64,000 nt of DNA from Vibrio metoecus (GCF_009665255.1 NZ_CP035687.1:496001-560000); one strand, 5' to 3'; shown: positions 36,001-45,490, counted from the first letter of the stretch. Notes: a model not told the origin generated them from the sequence alone. Numbers and translations are program-made.

Positions 36001-36599
36001 CCATCATTTTCTTCACTGCGATTGCCTTGGGTAAGCAATTCACCATCAGGATCAATCAGTACCGATTCATCACCAATCCACCAGTCAAACGAGTACGGAT
36101 TTTCACTTTTTTGTCCAGAAGCTCGCATCACCGAAGAAAACACAAAGTTCTGTCCAGAGCGGTTGATCAAACTGGTTTTACCGGCATTTTCTAAACCCAG
36201 TACCAGATACCAAGGCAGCGCATACAAGTAGTTATGCTTATTCAGGCTCTGCTTCATATTGAGCATCACCTGATTCAGTTCCACTTCTTGTCGCTCTTCG
36301 TAGACTTTGATCGGGTCTTGGCGCAGCTGATCTTCGCGTTTTTGATCCGCTTTGAACGCTTGCAGCTTACGCCACTGCCAAATCCCCCAGACCGCTAAAC
36401 ACCCAAGAGTAAACAAGCTGCTCGCCATAACGCGAGCCATCGTCGACTCTAATGGTTTATAACCAGCCACCTCTAGCCAGGGGCCGGCCCACCAAATGGC
36501 AACATTCAACAAAATGAATGTAGTGAATAGCAAAATAGGTAAGGCTGCCACCACCGTGGGTTGAAAACGCCTTACTATTCCGACAATGAATTTCCACAT
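33054..36599 (-). CDS. tssM: T6SS membrane complex protein TssM (VasK, IcmF)
   Basis: 1181-residue inner-membrane protein. Two hydrophobic helices lie near the N-terminus (VVAALPILLFTTFILLNVAIW; VMASSLFTLGCLAVWGIW) and one near residue 450 (LMLLSFVACSIATLLLAG). The cytoplasmic domain has an intact Walker A (GLENAGKTS, about 133-141), and the long periplasmic part reaches the outer-membrane lipoprotein TssJ. TssM, TssL and TssJ form the trans-envelope channel. Length matches V. cholerae VasK (about 1180). It follows tssA by 15 bases and is not itself disrupted by the tssA frameshift. Confidence 0.96.
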   Translation of the reverse strand: MWKFIVGIVRRFQPTVVAALPILLFTTFILLNVAIWWAGPWLEVAGYKPLESTMARVMASSLFTLGCLAVWGIWQWRKLQAFKADQKREDQLRQDPIKVYEERQEVELNQVMLNMKQSLNKHNYLYALPWYLVLGLENAGKTSLINRSGQNFVFSSVMRASGQKSENPYSFDWWIGDESVLIDPDGELLTQGNRSEENDGALERRLWMHFVNWLERTRSRRPLNGIVLALDVSHLATATASERKAYANLLRARLRELMETLSTRLPVYIALTKLDLLHGFEPFFKHYTKSQREEVLGFTFSMDSVDNLDSWLEEFAAEYGQFVERMNSMLPHAVSAPMTLEERNAIYSFTRQISGLKEILQQFFQEALASDQFSTSALVRGAYFTSVYQQGVPTNAFDDAASRRYGLSHAINTAQRAKNSTVYFTQKLFTHIIYPEAGLASDNFRVAKNKRRLMLLSFVACSIATLLLAGTWHRNYLNNVQHADTVLTKVNQYKEQFPTSRSLASQQEVLEPLNKIREATLEFGFFRDKPQYISDFGLYQGHTIGPKVEETYLNLLETRFLPLLMADVVVALNQAQTDEEKLAVLRVYRMLVDKSGRYQDYVMDYFAKYWQKSFSGQRQIQEELLGHLDYAMRHTDLTAERLNGDKGAEQVMRPYDKVVARAQVELGSMPNDQRVYRNLKLSAQTVLGPSINLRSLIGPVFDVVFEERVLNSNNLYIPQMLTKRGFDNYFMPQSESVSELALIDSWVLGQTKTAQFSEADKQALRDKIRDLYVADYTNTWRAALNEIDVKYFNDINDAVLVLENITSNLEPMQRLLRTLDGNTQLYSALPKDESALKEVLKSPKYKVASMIETPFADLNGMLKPVGSKPAYMTEVLASVDELKSYLKSIQDAPDVGMAALDATKARVKLVNADPIYTLKRISSGLPKPLDTMMTKLADESWYVVKQEAIKHLEVRWTEDVYKTFQNKLAGRYPFNPASSKDASLEDFESFFAPNGTLDNFYNHQLKMFIEENITVAEDDSAQSIIRKEVLDQIKQAQKIREAFFNRKGILDVNFTVEPLSLSNNKRRSVLNVDGQFLAYSHGPRENVELIWPNTLRDSAVSKVTLIPTKTNMSPRSLQIQGPWAFFRLLDQGDVVSASPTSVDFKFIVDGGEMIYRINSEADANPFTERLFKSFKLSKTLY

Positions 36600-36614
36600 G
36601 AATTGTGTCCTTGT

Positions 36615-38017
36615 TTACTCTGACGTTGTATATCTTTGAATTTGTTCGACTAAACTCGGCTCCCACTCAGGTACTGACAGAGTCGTGACCTGAGTAAACA
36701 GAGTTTGATACTGCTCATTCGCCATGGCATCGAGATGATTTGCACGCAACAAATCTGCCGATAGCAATCGCCAATAAAATTTGTCGCGAGGTTCAATGGC
36801 ACTGACTAGGCCATCATTGAGCATCGAGAGCGCCACCGCGATGCCACCCTCTTTAGCTAATTGGAATGCCTCTTTACGCTTCTCTTGCCAATCCCCACTG
36901 ACGGATTGAGCCGAGCCTTGGCTCTGGCCTGCGCTCGCTAGCCACTCTTTAACCGCATCGCTGACAAACGGCTCCCCCCTTTGAATTTGAGATCCAGTAG
37001 AGAAGGTAAACGGCGTAAGAAGTTTTGTGTTTCCTCAACAATCGCTTGGCACCAATCATTTTTCCCCAGTTGCTGGGCGATGGTGTAACTCATCCACTGC
37101 CCCTCAAACCAATAAGGCGCCATCGTTAGACTCTGCTCCACTTTGCGCCACAGCGCTAAATCAGGATGACGCAATTGATCTTGGTAATCTTTAACCCGAT
37201 CCGCTTGCATGCTGCGTAGCAGGGTTTCACCATCAGGTTTATGATCGGGCAGAGAAGTAATGCTGCCCCACACCGCAAAGCGGCGCAGACGAATCGACAG
37301 CGCGATACCAAACTCTTGTTCAGCCAAAAAATCAGCGACTTTAAGCAGCGTCTGTTTCGCCGCTTTATCACTAGAATGATCGACCACCATACTGGCTGTT
37401 GGTGAAGAGGCGGCGACACTTGGCGTTTCACGTTCAGAACTCTGCGCTATCACTTGCTGACGTTGTTCTGCACGTTTGATCTCCGACTCAATTCGCACCA
37501 CAACGGATTCAACCAGATCCGATGATAACCCTTGCTTTTCAACCGCTTGCTGCCACTCTTCAACCGCCGCTTGCAGCGCTTGGCGATCCGCTTCATCCAA
37601 ATGATGAAAATCGAACTTTTCGATCACTGCCGCAAAACGTTGCGCCATCTGGCTAAAGAATTTACGACGCGGCAAATTGCCACGAGCTCCCGGCGCGGGG
37701 TAACTGTCATTCCAATATTGGTTAAGAAATTCACTCATCACAGCAAACGAGGTGATGAGGCGTACTGGCGTCACTTGGTTATGCAAACACTGCAGTAAAT
37801 ACACCAACAGTTTGATGTCTTTACTCTGCTCACCCAACAATTTGAGAGTGCTGTGCTCAACTTCATCCCACTGCACTGAAGCGTGGGAAAGTGAACCCAC
37901 TTTCATCATTTGATCTTCGATAAAATCAAATAATGGATGATCGACCAAACGTTCACCCACGGAACTACTGCCACTGATCGGTTTAGCAATGCACTGACGG
38001 TATTCGGTTATTTCCAT
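36615..38017 (-). pseudogene. tssA: tssA (vasJ) split by a frameshift at a G run
   Basis: TssA is the T6SS cap/baseplate protein that initiates and guides tail polymerisation. The first frame (36938-38017) gives 359 residues with an ImpA_N domain (residues ~10-160, PAPGARGNLPRRKFFSQM) and the middle region, then runs into a short nonsense tail after KFKGG. Past the GGGGGG run at 36974-36979 the shifted frame continues with EPFVSDAVKEWLASAG and goes on without interruption to the natural end at 36615 (…VEQIQRYTTSE). Adding one G restores a single 467-residue protein, close to the length I remember for this family. Either a real -1 mutation, slippage at the run, or a sequencing error; the coding look on both sides is intact. 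Confidence 0.85.
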
Positions 38018-38026
38018 ACTGTCCCC

Positions 38027-38674
38027 TTACCAACCACAACGTTCGCGCAGTGCATCAAGAGCTTCATTTAACCCTCGTGTATCAAACTGCAAGCCATCAG
38101 CAAAAGGCGCATTCGAGCGAAGCAGAAGGCGAGGTTCACTCGCTGCCGACTTCATCATTTCAATCGCGGGCATGCCGCGTGCCGAAGAGAACAGAACACC
38201 ATGATCATCGCTACGCCAAAACTGCTTTGCGTGTCGAATAGAGACTTGAATACGTGCATCCGCCACTTCTTTGGGCAGCGCAAGTTCAATACGACTCAAG
38301 TTGTTAATGCAACTGAGCAAGAGAATGGGGGGCGTTTGATCGCCAGTGACTCGATTTTGCGCAGGTAAAGCAATCCAAGCACTGCTGCCTTTACCCTCTC
38401 CTTCTGTCACCAAGGCCCAGCCCGACTCTGAGACAGGTTGGGTTAACGCAGACATTGCCCGCCGCCATTCGGCAGGATAAGGATTCGTAGGTGCTGTCAC
38501 TACGGCTTCTAACGGTGTCGCGAATACGCGGTCAAAACAGGCTAAACGCTCCAAACGAGCTGGGATTTCACGACATAGTTCCGCTTGATCCACAAGCGAT
38601 GCTGCAGATTGTGCCCAAGCCGCAGAAGTGGGCAAACCGAAGAACACACTGACCACGAGAGTGGGTATTTTCAT
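38027..38674 (-). CDS. vasI: VasI, exported T6SS-associated protein
   Basis: 215-residue protein with a signal peptide (MKIPTLVVSVFFGLPTSAAWA) and a single soluble domain of the VasI/TagO type, including DQAELCREIPARLERLACFDRVF near the start and four Cys in total (ELCREIP, LACFD, LSCINN and the C-terminal RERCGW). Its exact role in T6SS is not known. The start chosen overlaps the vasH stop as ATGA; the frame upstream to 38701 would lose the signal peptide. Ten bases separate it from tssA. Confidence 0.85.
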   Translation of the reverse strand: MKIPTLVVSVFFGLPTSAAWAQSAASLVDQAELCREIPARLERLACFDRVFATPLEAVVTAPTNPYPAEWRRAMSALTQPVSESGWALVTEGEGKGSSAWIALPAQNRVTGDQTPPILLLSCINNLSRIELALPKEVADARIQVSIRHAKQFWRSDDHGVLFSSARGMPAIEMMKSAASEPRLLLRSNAPFADGLQFDTRGLNEALDALRERCGW

Positions 38675-40257
38675 GGGGTTTTGATCTCCAGTTTCAGGCA
38701 CTTATAGGCCAACGTACGCTTAGGAATACCCAGACTTTGCGCGGCTTTTGCGCGATCGCCAGAAAAACGAGTAAGACGCTCGCTAATGATTTGCGCTTCA
38801 TATTCATTCAACGCCTGCTTCAAATCATTGATGACGGCAAAGTCTGGTTCAGTGTTCATCACAGACGTATGCGATGTTGCCGGAATTTGCGAGACAGAAG
38901 CGTTCACCGGGGCAGAGCCATTTAAGCACTCCATTGATTGCAATCGGTGCGCAAAGCAACTGGCTTCCACTTCGGTACCATCGGTGGTTTGCGCACAACC
39001 AAACTCAATTAAATGCTTCAGTTCACGAACGTTGCCCGGAAAGTCATACTGCTTCAGGCAATCGATCGCACGATAGTTCAAGCCACGAATACGCGTGTTG
39101 TGTTGTAAATTAAACACACGCACAAAATGCTCACCCAGCAGTTCAATATCTTCCAAACGTGCCGCTAACCGCGGCAACGTGATCGGATATTGGAACAAGC
39201 GATAGTAGAGATCTTGGCGAAAGGCTTTTTTGCGTACCTGATCGAGTAAGTTAACGTGAGTTGCAGAAACAAGGCGAAAGTCGGAACTCAGTTCTTGCTT
39301 GCCACCAAGAGGACGAAAAGTGCGTGACTCTAGTACTCGCAACAACTTAGCTTGCAAAGTCAGTGGCATATCGCCGATCTCATCCAAAAACAAGGTTCCA
39401 CCATTGGCTTGAGCGATCAACCCTTGTTTATCTGAATCCGCGCCAGAAAATGCACCTTTGCAATACCCAAATAACTCACTTTCTAGTAGGTGCTCAGGGA
39501 TCGCCGCACAGTTGATCGCGACAAATGGCGCCGACTTACGTGAGGAGAGCTCATGCACAGCTGCGGCAACCAATTCTTTTCCCGTTCCCGTTTCACCTTG
39601 CACCATCACGGATAACTGGGAATTAGCGGCAGAGACAATCTGTTCACGCAGCTTTTGCATGGCGGCACTTTCACCAATCAAAGTACGCGATAACGCATTC
39701 GCGAGTGAGCGTTGTGCCGAATCACGTTCTATATCGGTCAAGGATTGCTTCAATTCCAAGCGGTTTTGCTCTTCCCGCTCCATATCATTGAGCAACGCCC
39801 ATTGTTGCGAAAAGACATCGACAAATTTCAGGAAATCGTCATCGGCAAAAGCATTCACAATGCCGTGACTTTCGCCCATCAATAATAAAATAGAGTGCAC
39901 TTGGCGTGTGCTCATCGGCAAAGGTTGCACCCAAACCGAATCAAACATACCCACTTTGGCCGTTAACTGGCTAAAGGTTCGATTAGATTGCCAGAAAACC
40001 AATTCTTCTGCGGTTAAATGCATGGCGTTGGAAGACTGCAATACATGGGCAAATGGCACATCAAAATCGGTAACAGACCACGCAAGCTGACGCTGTGGAT
40101 CATGAGGCACAAGCAAGCGCCCATCAGATGATGGTAACAACAAAAGGCTATCACTCAGATCCAAACCTTGAGTCAGCAGATCAACAAATTGCAGCGCAAG
40201 CTGGTGGGATCTTCTCACTCCCACCAATTGAGTTGCAAACGTCAGCCATTGACTCAT
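38671..40257 (-). CDS. vasH: VasH, sigma-54-dependent T6SS activator
   Basis: 528-residue bacterial enhancer-binding protein without a receiver domain. A GAF-like N-terminal region (about 1-160) is followed by the AAA+ domain with Walker A GETGTGKE (221-228), Walker B LFLDEIG and an R-finger region, then a Fis-type helix-turn-helix at the end (RAKAAQSLGIPKRTLAYKCL). The sigma-54-contacting loop reads GAFSGA (268-273) instead of the usual GAFTGA. In V. cholerae VasH with RpoN activates hcp and other T6SS genes. The vgrG-3 promoter in this window is a likely local target. It sits between clpV and vasI, with overlaps or gaps of only a few bases. Confidence 0.94.
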   Translation of the reverse strand: MSQWLTFATQLVGVRRSHQLALQFVDLLTQGLDLSDSLLLLPSSDGRLLVPHDPQRQLAWSVTDFDVPFAHVLQSSNAMHLTAEELVFWQSNRTFSQLTAKVGMFDSVWVQPLPMSTRQVHSILLLMGESHGIVNAFADDDFLKFVDVFSQQWALLNDMEREEQNRLELKQSLTDIERDSAQRSLANALSRTLIGESAAMQKLREQIVSAANSQLSVMVQGETGTGKELVAAAVHELSSRKSAPFVAINCAAIPEHLLESELFGYCKGAFSGADSDKQGLIAQANGGTLFLDEIGDMPLTLQAKLLRVLESRTFRPLGGKQELSSDFRLVSATHVNLLDQVRKKAFRQDLYYRLFQYPITLPRLAARLEDIELLGEHFVRVFNLQHNTRIRGLNYRAIDCLKQYDFPGNVRELKHLIEFGCAQTTDGTEVEASCFAHRLQSMECLNGSAPVNASVSQIPATSHTSVMNTEPDFAVINDLKQALNEYEAQIISERLTRFSGDRAKAAQSLGIPKRTLAYKCLKLEIKTP

Positions 40258-40259
40258 GG

Positions 40260-42869
40260 TTACGCCACCTCTCCAATAAACTCACCCTCTTCCGCCGCTA
40301 GGCGAATACGCTCAACGGGCGCTCTCTCGGCGAGTTTGTTAAGCAATGCTAACGAGACAGGAGGAAGCAGTTGACCTTCAATGATCGCCTCTAACATACG
40401 TGCGCCATTTTCACTCCGTGTCGCGCGGTTCAAGATCTCTTCAATCAAACTCTCTTCAATCACCACTTCGGCGTTGTAACGCGTCTTGAACAGTTTTTCG
40501 AGTCGAGCCAGCTTGCCGCGAACAATCTGTGCCAACACTTCTTTACCCAGTGGCAAGTAAGGGATCACTTCCATACGTGCCAGCAGAGCGGGTTTAAAGA
40601 AAGCGGCCAATTCTGGATAGAGTGCTTCATCGAGCTTGGCAGGTTCATCGGCATAATCGACTATGGTTTGGTAGCCTAAGTTCGACGTCAGGAAGAACAC
40701 GATGTTTTGGCAGTCGATGACTCGACCTTCACCATCAGCGATTTCCCCTTTATCAAAGCCTTGGTAGAAGATATTTAAAACTTCTGGATGGGCTTTTTCG
40801 ACTTCATCGAGCAAAACCACAGAATAAGGCATCTTACGGATCGCTTCGGTCAGCACACCGCCTTCACCGTAACCAACATAACCCGGAGGCGAACCAATCA
40901 GGCGGGAAACGGTGTGTTTCTCTTGGTATTCTGACATGTTGATGGTGGTTAGAAACTGCTTACCACCGTAGAGTTGTTCCGCCAGTTGCACCACGGTTTC
41001 TGTTTTACCCACACCACTTGGCCCAACCAATAGAAACGCGCCTTTCGGACGCCCAGGACGACGCAAATCCGCACGCGCAGTCAACAAATGGCGATGGATT
41101 CGTTCGATCGCCGTCTCTTGCCCTCTAATGGCTTGACCTAAAATCTCTGTCAAATGCGTGATTTTATGCAGCTCATCGGTGTTCATTTGATCCACTGGGA
41201 CACCTGTCCAATCGGCGATGACTTCAGCAATTTGGTCTGCATCGACTTGGGGGTGCATCAGACGTTGTTCATGTGCAATCGCTTCAAGGGCTTGATACTG
41301 CTCTTGCAGTGCCGTACGCACCACAGATAAATGGTCAGGATCTTGCTCTTCGGTTTGGCTCAGCTCCATAAGCTCCGCTCGCAGCGCGATGATCGACTCC
41401 ACCAAGCTTTTTTGCTGTTGCCAACTTTCCGTCAATGCGGCTTTTTCCGCTTCATCGGTCAACTCTTGATTACGCAAAACATCAAGACGCTCACTATCGA
41501 CGTCTTGTCCTAGGAATTGCGCGCGCTGCAACATGTCAATTTCTAACTGACGTTGATGGCACAAGGTTTCCAATAGTGCTAAACGCTTAGGCGGAGTAGT
41601 CATGTTGATCGCGATACGCGCACAAGCGGTATCCAACACATCAATCGCCTTGTCTGGTAGTTGACGGCCAGAGATATAGCGTGCCGAAAGCTCAGCAGCT
41701 GCTTTTAAGGCATCATCGGTGATCAGCACATTGTGCGCCTTTTCATACACGCTATTGAGGCCGCGCAGAATATCCACTGCTTGTTCAATCGTCGGTTCAT
41801 CGAGTTTGACCAACTGGAAACGGCGCGTTAACGCAGGATCTTTCTCAAAATATTTTTTGTATTCTTTCCAAGTGGTTGCCGCGACCGTGCTCAATTCTCC
41901 ACGGGCTAATGCCGGTTTAAGCAAGTTAGCGGCATCACTGCCCCCTTCTTGGTTGCCTGAACCAATTAAGGTGTGTGCTTCATCAATAAACAAAATGATG
42001 GGTTTAGGTGACTGTTTGATCGCATCAATCACCCCTTTTAGGCGTTTTTCGAACTCCCCTTTCACCGATGCCCCCGCTTGTAAACGGCCAAGGTCTAGCG
42101 AATAAAGTTCAACATTTTGCAGTTGTGTCGGCACTTTTCCGGCAACAACCCGCAGAGCCAAACCTTCAATCATGGCACTTTTACCCACACCGGCTTCACC
42201 CACAACTATCGGGTTGTTTTTGCGGCGGCGGCACAAAATGTCGATCATGAGGTTAAGTTCATTTTCACGGCACAATACGGGATCCAATTCACCGTTGCGC
42301 GCTTGTTCAGTCACATTGGTGCAAAAACGTCCTAGCGGTGTTTCCGCAGCCGCTTGCAGTGGGTTCACGAGAGTTTTCTCGCTCTGCTCAACGGCGGTTT
42401 CGGCAGAATCACTCAAAATCATCACAAAGTGTTTTTTTAAGTTTTCGCGGTTGATACCTTCAAACAGGCTGATCAATTTAAACGATAGGTAGCGATCCGC
42501 ACGCGTTAATGCGGCTAAGAAAATTGCGCCTGAACGCAGCTCATTTTGGTTAAGTTCTGTGCTCGAAAGCAGCCAAGCCTCTTGTAATAATTCAACAAGC
42601 AGGGGCGAAAACGCAGGATACGTATCGAGTACCTGTTCACGACTGTAGGTCGATGCGATCGCTTGTTTGACTTGATCGATGTCTAGCCCAGCTTGCTTGA
42701 GCACAAGGCGCACATCCGATAGAGGGTTATCCAGTAACACATCCAGATAATGTTCGAGAGTGACTTCCGGATGCTGGCGTTCAATACAGAGCGACGCAGC
42801 TTGCTCCAGTGCTAATTTGCTTTGTGCATTCAGTTTTGCAATAAGAGTGGGTAATTCAATACGGATCAC
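40260..42869 (-). CDS. clpV: T6SS sheath-disassembly ATPase ClpV (TssH, VasG)
   Basis: 869-residue Clp/Hsp100 ATPase with two AAA+ domains: Walker A GEAGVGKS near residue 222 and GPSGVGKT near residue 618, each followed by a Walker B (LFIDEAHT, VLLDEVEKAHPEV). The N-terminal domain (1-160) binds the VipB N-terminus of contracted sheaths, and the enzyme recycles sheath subunits. A coiled-coil middle domain lies about 400-510. Length fits ClpV rather than ClpB by the TssH-type N-domain. It precedes vasH by 2 bases. Confidence 0.96.
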   Translation of the reverse strand: MIRIELPTLIAKLNAQSKLALEQAASLCIERQHPEVTLEHYLDVLLDNPLSDVRLVLKQAGLDIDQVKQAIASTYSREQVLDTYPAFSPLLVELLQEAWLLSSTELNQNELRSGAIFLAALTRADRYLSFKLISLFEGINRENLKKHFVMILSDSAETAVEQSEKTLVNPLQAAAETPLGRFCTNVTEQARNGELDPVLCRENELNLMIDILCRRRKNNPIVVGEAGVGKSAMIEGLALRVVAGKVPTQLQNVELYSLDLGRLQAGASVKGEFEKRLKGVIDAIKQSPKPIILFIDEAHTLIGSGNQEGGSDAANLLKPALARGELSTVAATTWKEYKKYFEKDPALTRRFQLVKLDEPTIEQAVDILRGLNSVYEKAHNVLITDDALKAAAELSARYISGRQLPDKAIDVLDTACARIAINMTTPPKRLALLETLCHQRQLEIDMLQRAQFLGQDVDSERLDVLRNQELTDEAEKAALTESWQQQKSLVESIIALRAELMELSQTEEQDPDHLSVVRTALQEQYQALEAIAHEQRLMHPQVDADQIAEVIADWTGVPVDQMNTDELHKITHLTEILGQAIRGQETAIERIHRHLLTARADLRRPGRPKGAFLLVGPSGVGKTETVVQLAEQLYGGKQFLTTINMSEYQEKHTVSRLIGSPPGYVGYGEGGVLTEAIRKMPYSVVLLDEVEKAHPEVLNIFYQGFDKGEIADGEGRVIDCQNIVFFLTSNLGYQTIVDYADEPAKLDEALYPELAAFFKPALLARMEVIPYLPLGKEVLAQIVRGKLARLEKLFKTRYNAEVVIEESLIEEILNRATRSENGARMLEAIIEGQLLPPVSLALLNKLAERAPVERIRLAAEEGEFIGEVA

Positions 42870-42894
42870 AACGTACCACCTAGCCTAATTATGT

Positions 42895-43668
42895 TTAAAG
42901 TATTTGATTGAGTTGATTGAGCACATCACTGGATTTGCTGTGCAGTAGATAGCTGTAACCAAGAAACAGACCGATCCAGAGCACGATAAAGCCAGCAAAA
43001 ACCGACCAAACCGGCATCTGCCGACTTAAGGTGTATTTCGCTCGTACCACATGATCAGTTGGGCGCGTGAAATCTTGCGGTTCACTCTCCTCAAAACTGC
43101 TGAGCAAATGATGCAAACGGTTGATCACTTTTTCGCGCTCCGCTTGCCCTCCTTCCATGACTCGGTATTTCCCTTCAAAGCCTAAAATTAGGCATTGATA
43201 GATAAAAGCTAACAACGCTTGGTAGCGATGGGGTTCACCTTCAAGACGGCTTAAAATGGTGAAGACTTTCTCGCCGCCCCAAGTCTCATTATGAAAGCGG
43301 GACAACATAGAGTGTTCCGCCCACACACTGGATGCGCCCCATTCTGTTCCCATCACAGACTCATCCAAAAATGCACACAGGATGTAGCGATAGGCCATTA
43401 AGATCGCATGCTCGTAGCCTTGTTCGGTGAGTTCGATTTCAATCGCTTTAATCTCTTCTATCGTTTGGCGATAGATCTGTTCAATGTTGTCGCATTCGGT
43501 CAGTGAACGAACTCGTAGTGAAAGACCAAACAGGGGCGTTGCTGCATCAATCAACACATTCGGATTATCACCACGCAGTTGAAACCAGTAGTCTTGGTCG
43601 TGATTGATTTTTTCCACATCGTCAAACAACAAACTGGCTAGTGGTGTCTCTTTTTTACTCTGTGACAT
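42895..43668 (-). CDS. tssL: T6SS membrane complex protein TssL (VasF, DotU family)
   Basis: 257-residue inner-membrane protein of the IcmH/DotU family. The cytoplasmic hook-shaped domain (residues 1-220, with RYILCAFLDESVMGTEWG and the FFTILSRLEGEP-like segment KVFTILSRLEGEP) is followed by one C-terminal helix (VWSVFAGFIVLWIGLFLGYSYL) and a short periplasmic tail. It lacks the peptidoglycan-binding OmpA domain found on longer TssL proteins, as in other V. cholerae. It pairs with TssM and TssJ in the trans-envelope complex and contacts the baseplate through TssK. Confidence 0.93.
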   Translation of the reverse strand: MSQSKKETPLASLLFDDVEKINHDQDYWFQLRGDNPNVLIDAATPLFGLSLRVRSLTECDNIEQIYRQTIEEIKAIEIELTEQGYEHAILMAYRYILCAFLDESVMGTEWGASSVWAEHSMLSRFHNETWGGEKVFTILSRLEGEPHRYQALLAFIYQCLILGFEGKYRVMEGGQAEREKVINRLHHLLSSFEESEPQDFTRPTDHVVRAKYTLSRQMPVWSVFAGFIVLWIGLFLGYSYLLHSKSSDVLNQLNQIL

Positions 43669-43670
43669 GA

Positions 43671-45005
43671 TTAGCTCCTGATGGCCCAGAATTGCAGCTC
43701 AAGGTCATCAAAAGCTGCAGCAACATGGAACGCGAAACCGCTAGAGTGCGTTAACATCGCCCACGCGGCGCTGGTTTTATCCAATTGGTAGTAGGTGTAA
43801 CCCGCATGGTATGGCAACTGACGCGGCGCGACAGGTAATGGTGTGAGTGGAATACCCGGCAACTGCAGTGAGATAAGCTCGCGAATTTTCTCCACCGAAG
43901 CCACTTTGGTTTGCTGAGTAAACAGACGACGCAGCTCATCCAAAGGCATGCGTGCTTTCACTGCAATAATAAATTCAGCGCTGTCCATCAATTGTGGATC
44001 ATGAATTGGCGCGACCATCAAACCGTACTTACGTTTATCAAGCTGAATCGAAACAGCCCGCGGCTCTAGCACTACGCTCAAGCTCTGGCGCAGACTGTGG
44101 ATCAAAGGCTGAAATGACTGGCTTGGTAAGTCATGGTTATAACTGGGTAGACTCGGCGGTAGACGGCTTTCATCAGTAAAAGTAGCAAGTTCACCACACA
44201 CCGAAGAGAGACATTCAAATAAACGTTCAGGCGCCAAACTGCGTAGCTCGGCGAGATGTTTCATTTGCGGTTGTAGACGGTTTAATGCTTGCAACAACAT
44301 AAAATCAGACACATCCGCCACACCACCTTGCGCGGGGGAACTGATCCGCTGGGCAATATTTTTCGCTCGCTCACGCATTAGCCCTGACATCTCATTAATA
44401 AAGCGGTGCAGTGACGAAATTCCCACCACATTGAGGTGGCAAGGAATAAAATCGGGATCGAGCACGACACTGCCATCAGGGCGTTTTTCTAAGATGCGAC
44501 CAATCGCAATCGAAGCAAATGAGCTGCGGTCTTCACGCTCAAGCATGAGTTGCAAGCGCACTGGAGAGACATCAATCGTTGTAGTATCGCCTTGCACACT
44601 GTGCACATCACGCACCTCAAGACGACGGCTGATGTAACGTCCTGTACCACGTTCTTCAGGCCAGTTAATCTCCATTAGGGATTCACTGCGTAGTGGTACC
44701 GCCAGATAAACAATCTGATTGGCCAATGACGCATCGGTCACTTCGAGCGCATCAGGCAGATGATCTTCTTGCGGAATACGGAAAGCCGTTCCATCAGGCA
44801 TCACCCCTACTGCGCGCTCAATCGCGATGCGGCCAAAAGAGAGGTATTCAGGGTTAAGTGATAACTCAGAAATACCATACAAATAACGACTCACGGTGCT
44901 CAGGCGTTCATCCAGGCAGTACTCCGTATATCTCTGCTGTTGCTGAAAATGCTGGGGTTTAATGAACAGCCCTTCATTCCAGATCACTCGGTTACGCGCA
45001 AACAT
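43671..45005 (-). CDS. tssK: T6SS baseplate protein TssK (VasE)
   Basis: 444-residue baseplate adaptor. The family start MFARNRVIWNEGLFIKPQHFQQQ is unmistakable and the length fits. TssK trimers link the baseplate wedges (TssE, F, G) to the TssL/TssM membrane complex. Spacing to tssJ (6 bases) and tssL (2 bases) shows a tight operon. Confidence 0.95.
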   Translation of the reverse strand: MFARNRVIWNEGLFIKPQHFQQQQRYTEYCLDERLSTVSRYLYGISELSLNPEYLSFGRIAIERAVGVMPDGTAFRIPQEDHLPDALEVTDASLANQIVYLAVPLRSESLMEINWPEERGTGRYISRRLEVRDVHSVQGDTTTIDVSPVRLQLMLEREDRSSFASIAIGRILEKRPDGSVVLDPDFIPCHLNVVGISSLHRFINEMSGLMRERAKNIAQRISSPAQGGVADVSDFMLLQALNRLQPQMKHLAELRSLAPERLFECLSSVCGELATFTDESRLPPSLPSYNHDLPSQSFQPLIHSLRQSLSVVLEPRAVSIQLDKRKYGLMVAPIHDPQLMDSAEFIIAVKARMPLDELRRLFTQQTKVASVEKIRELISLQLPGIPLTPLPVAPRQLPYHAGYTYYQLDKTSAAWAMLTHSSGFAFHVAAAFDDLELQFWAIRS

Positions 45006-45011
45006 CGTTTG

Positions 45012-45488
45012 TTATTCCACCTTATCCAATTTCACATCGTAGTCTTTGAATAGCATCAGCAAGTGATACTCTCGTCCTTTGTTAAGCACCTTGACCGCTT
45101 TCTTCCACTCGCTCAGCTCTGGCTCGGCAAAATGCGCCATAACGCCGATGTAGTTCGTTTCTTCATCCACTTCAAAAGCGTTCACAAACTTGAACTGTCC
45201 GGGCGTCAATACGTAGTCGTAGTTTTTAACAAAGTTACTGCGCAGCGCTTTTTTATAATCGGTTTTGAGCTGGTCGTAGTCGGATGACATAAACATTGAG
45301 TCATCTTTTAGCTCAAAGACTTGAATTTCAATCGGTGACGCTTCCCCCCAAATGTTGGGGTTCACCCCTTCATCACTCACAAGACTGAAGGTCACTTTAG
45401 TTGGCTCTTTCGCAGGCTCGTACTGTTCCGACGAACTGCAAGCGGTCAATACCATCAACGAAAACAGCATCCACAGCACTTTGTTCAC
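45012..45488 (-). CDS. tssJ: T6SS outer-membrane lipoprotein TssJ (VasD)
   Basis: 158-residue lipoprotein. The signal sequence ends in the lipobox LTAC with Cys17, and the mature domain is a small beta sandwich of the TssJ type (WGEASPIEIQVFELKDDSMF). It anchors the TssJ-L-M complex in the outer membrane and binds the TssM periplasmic end. Confidence 0.92.
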   Translation of the reverse strand: MNKVLWMLFSLMVLTACSSSEQYEPAKEPTKVTFSLVSDEGVNPNIWGEASPIEIQVFELKDDSMFMSSDYDQLKTDYKKALRSNFVKNYDYVLTPGQFKFVNAFEVDEETNYIGVMAHFAEPELSEWKKAVKVLNKGREYHLLMLFKDYDVKLDKVE

Positions 45489-45490
45489 GG

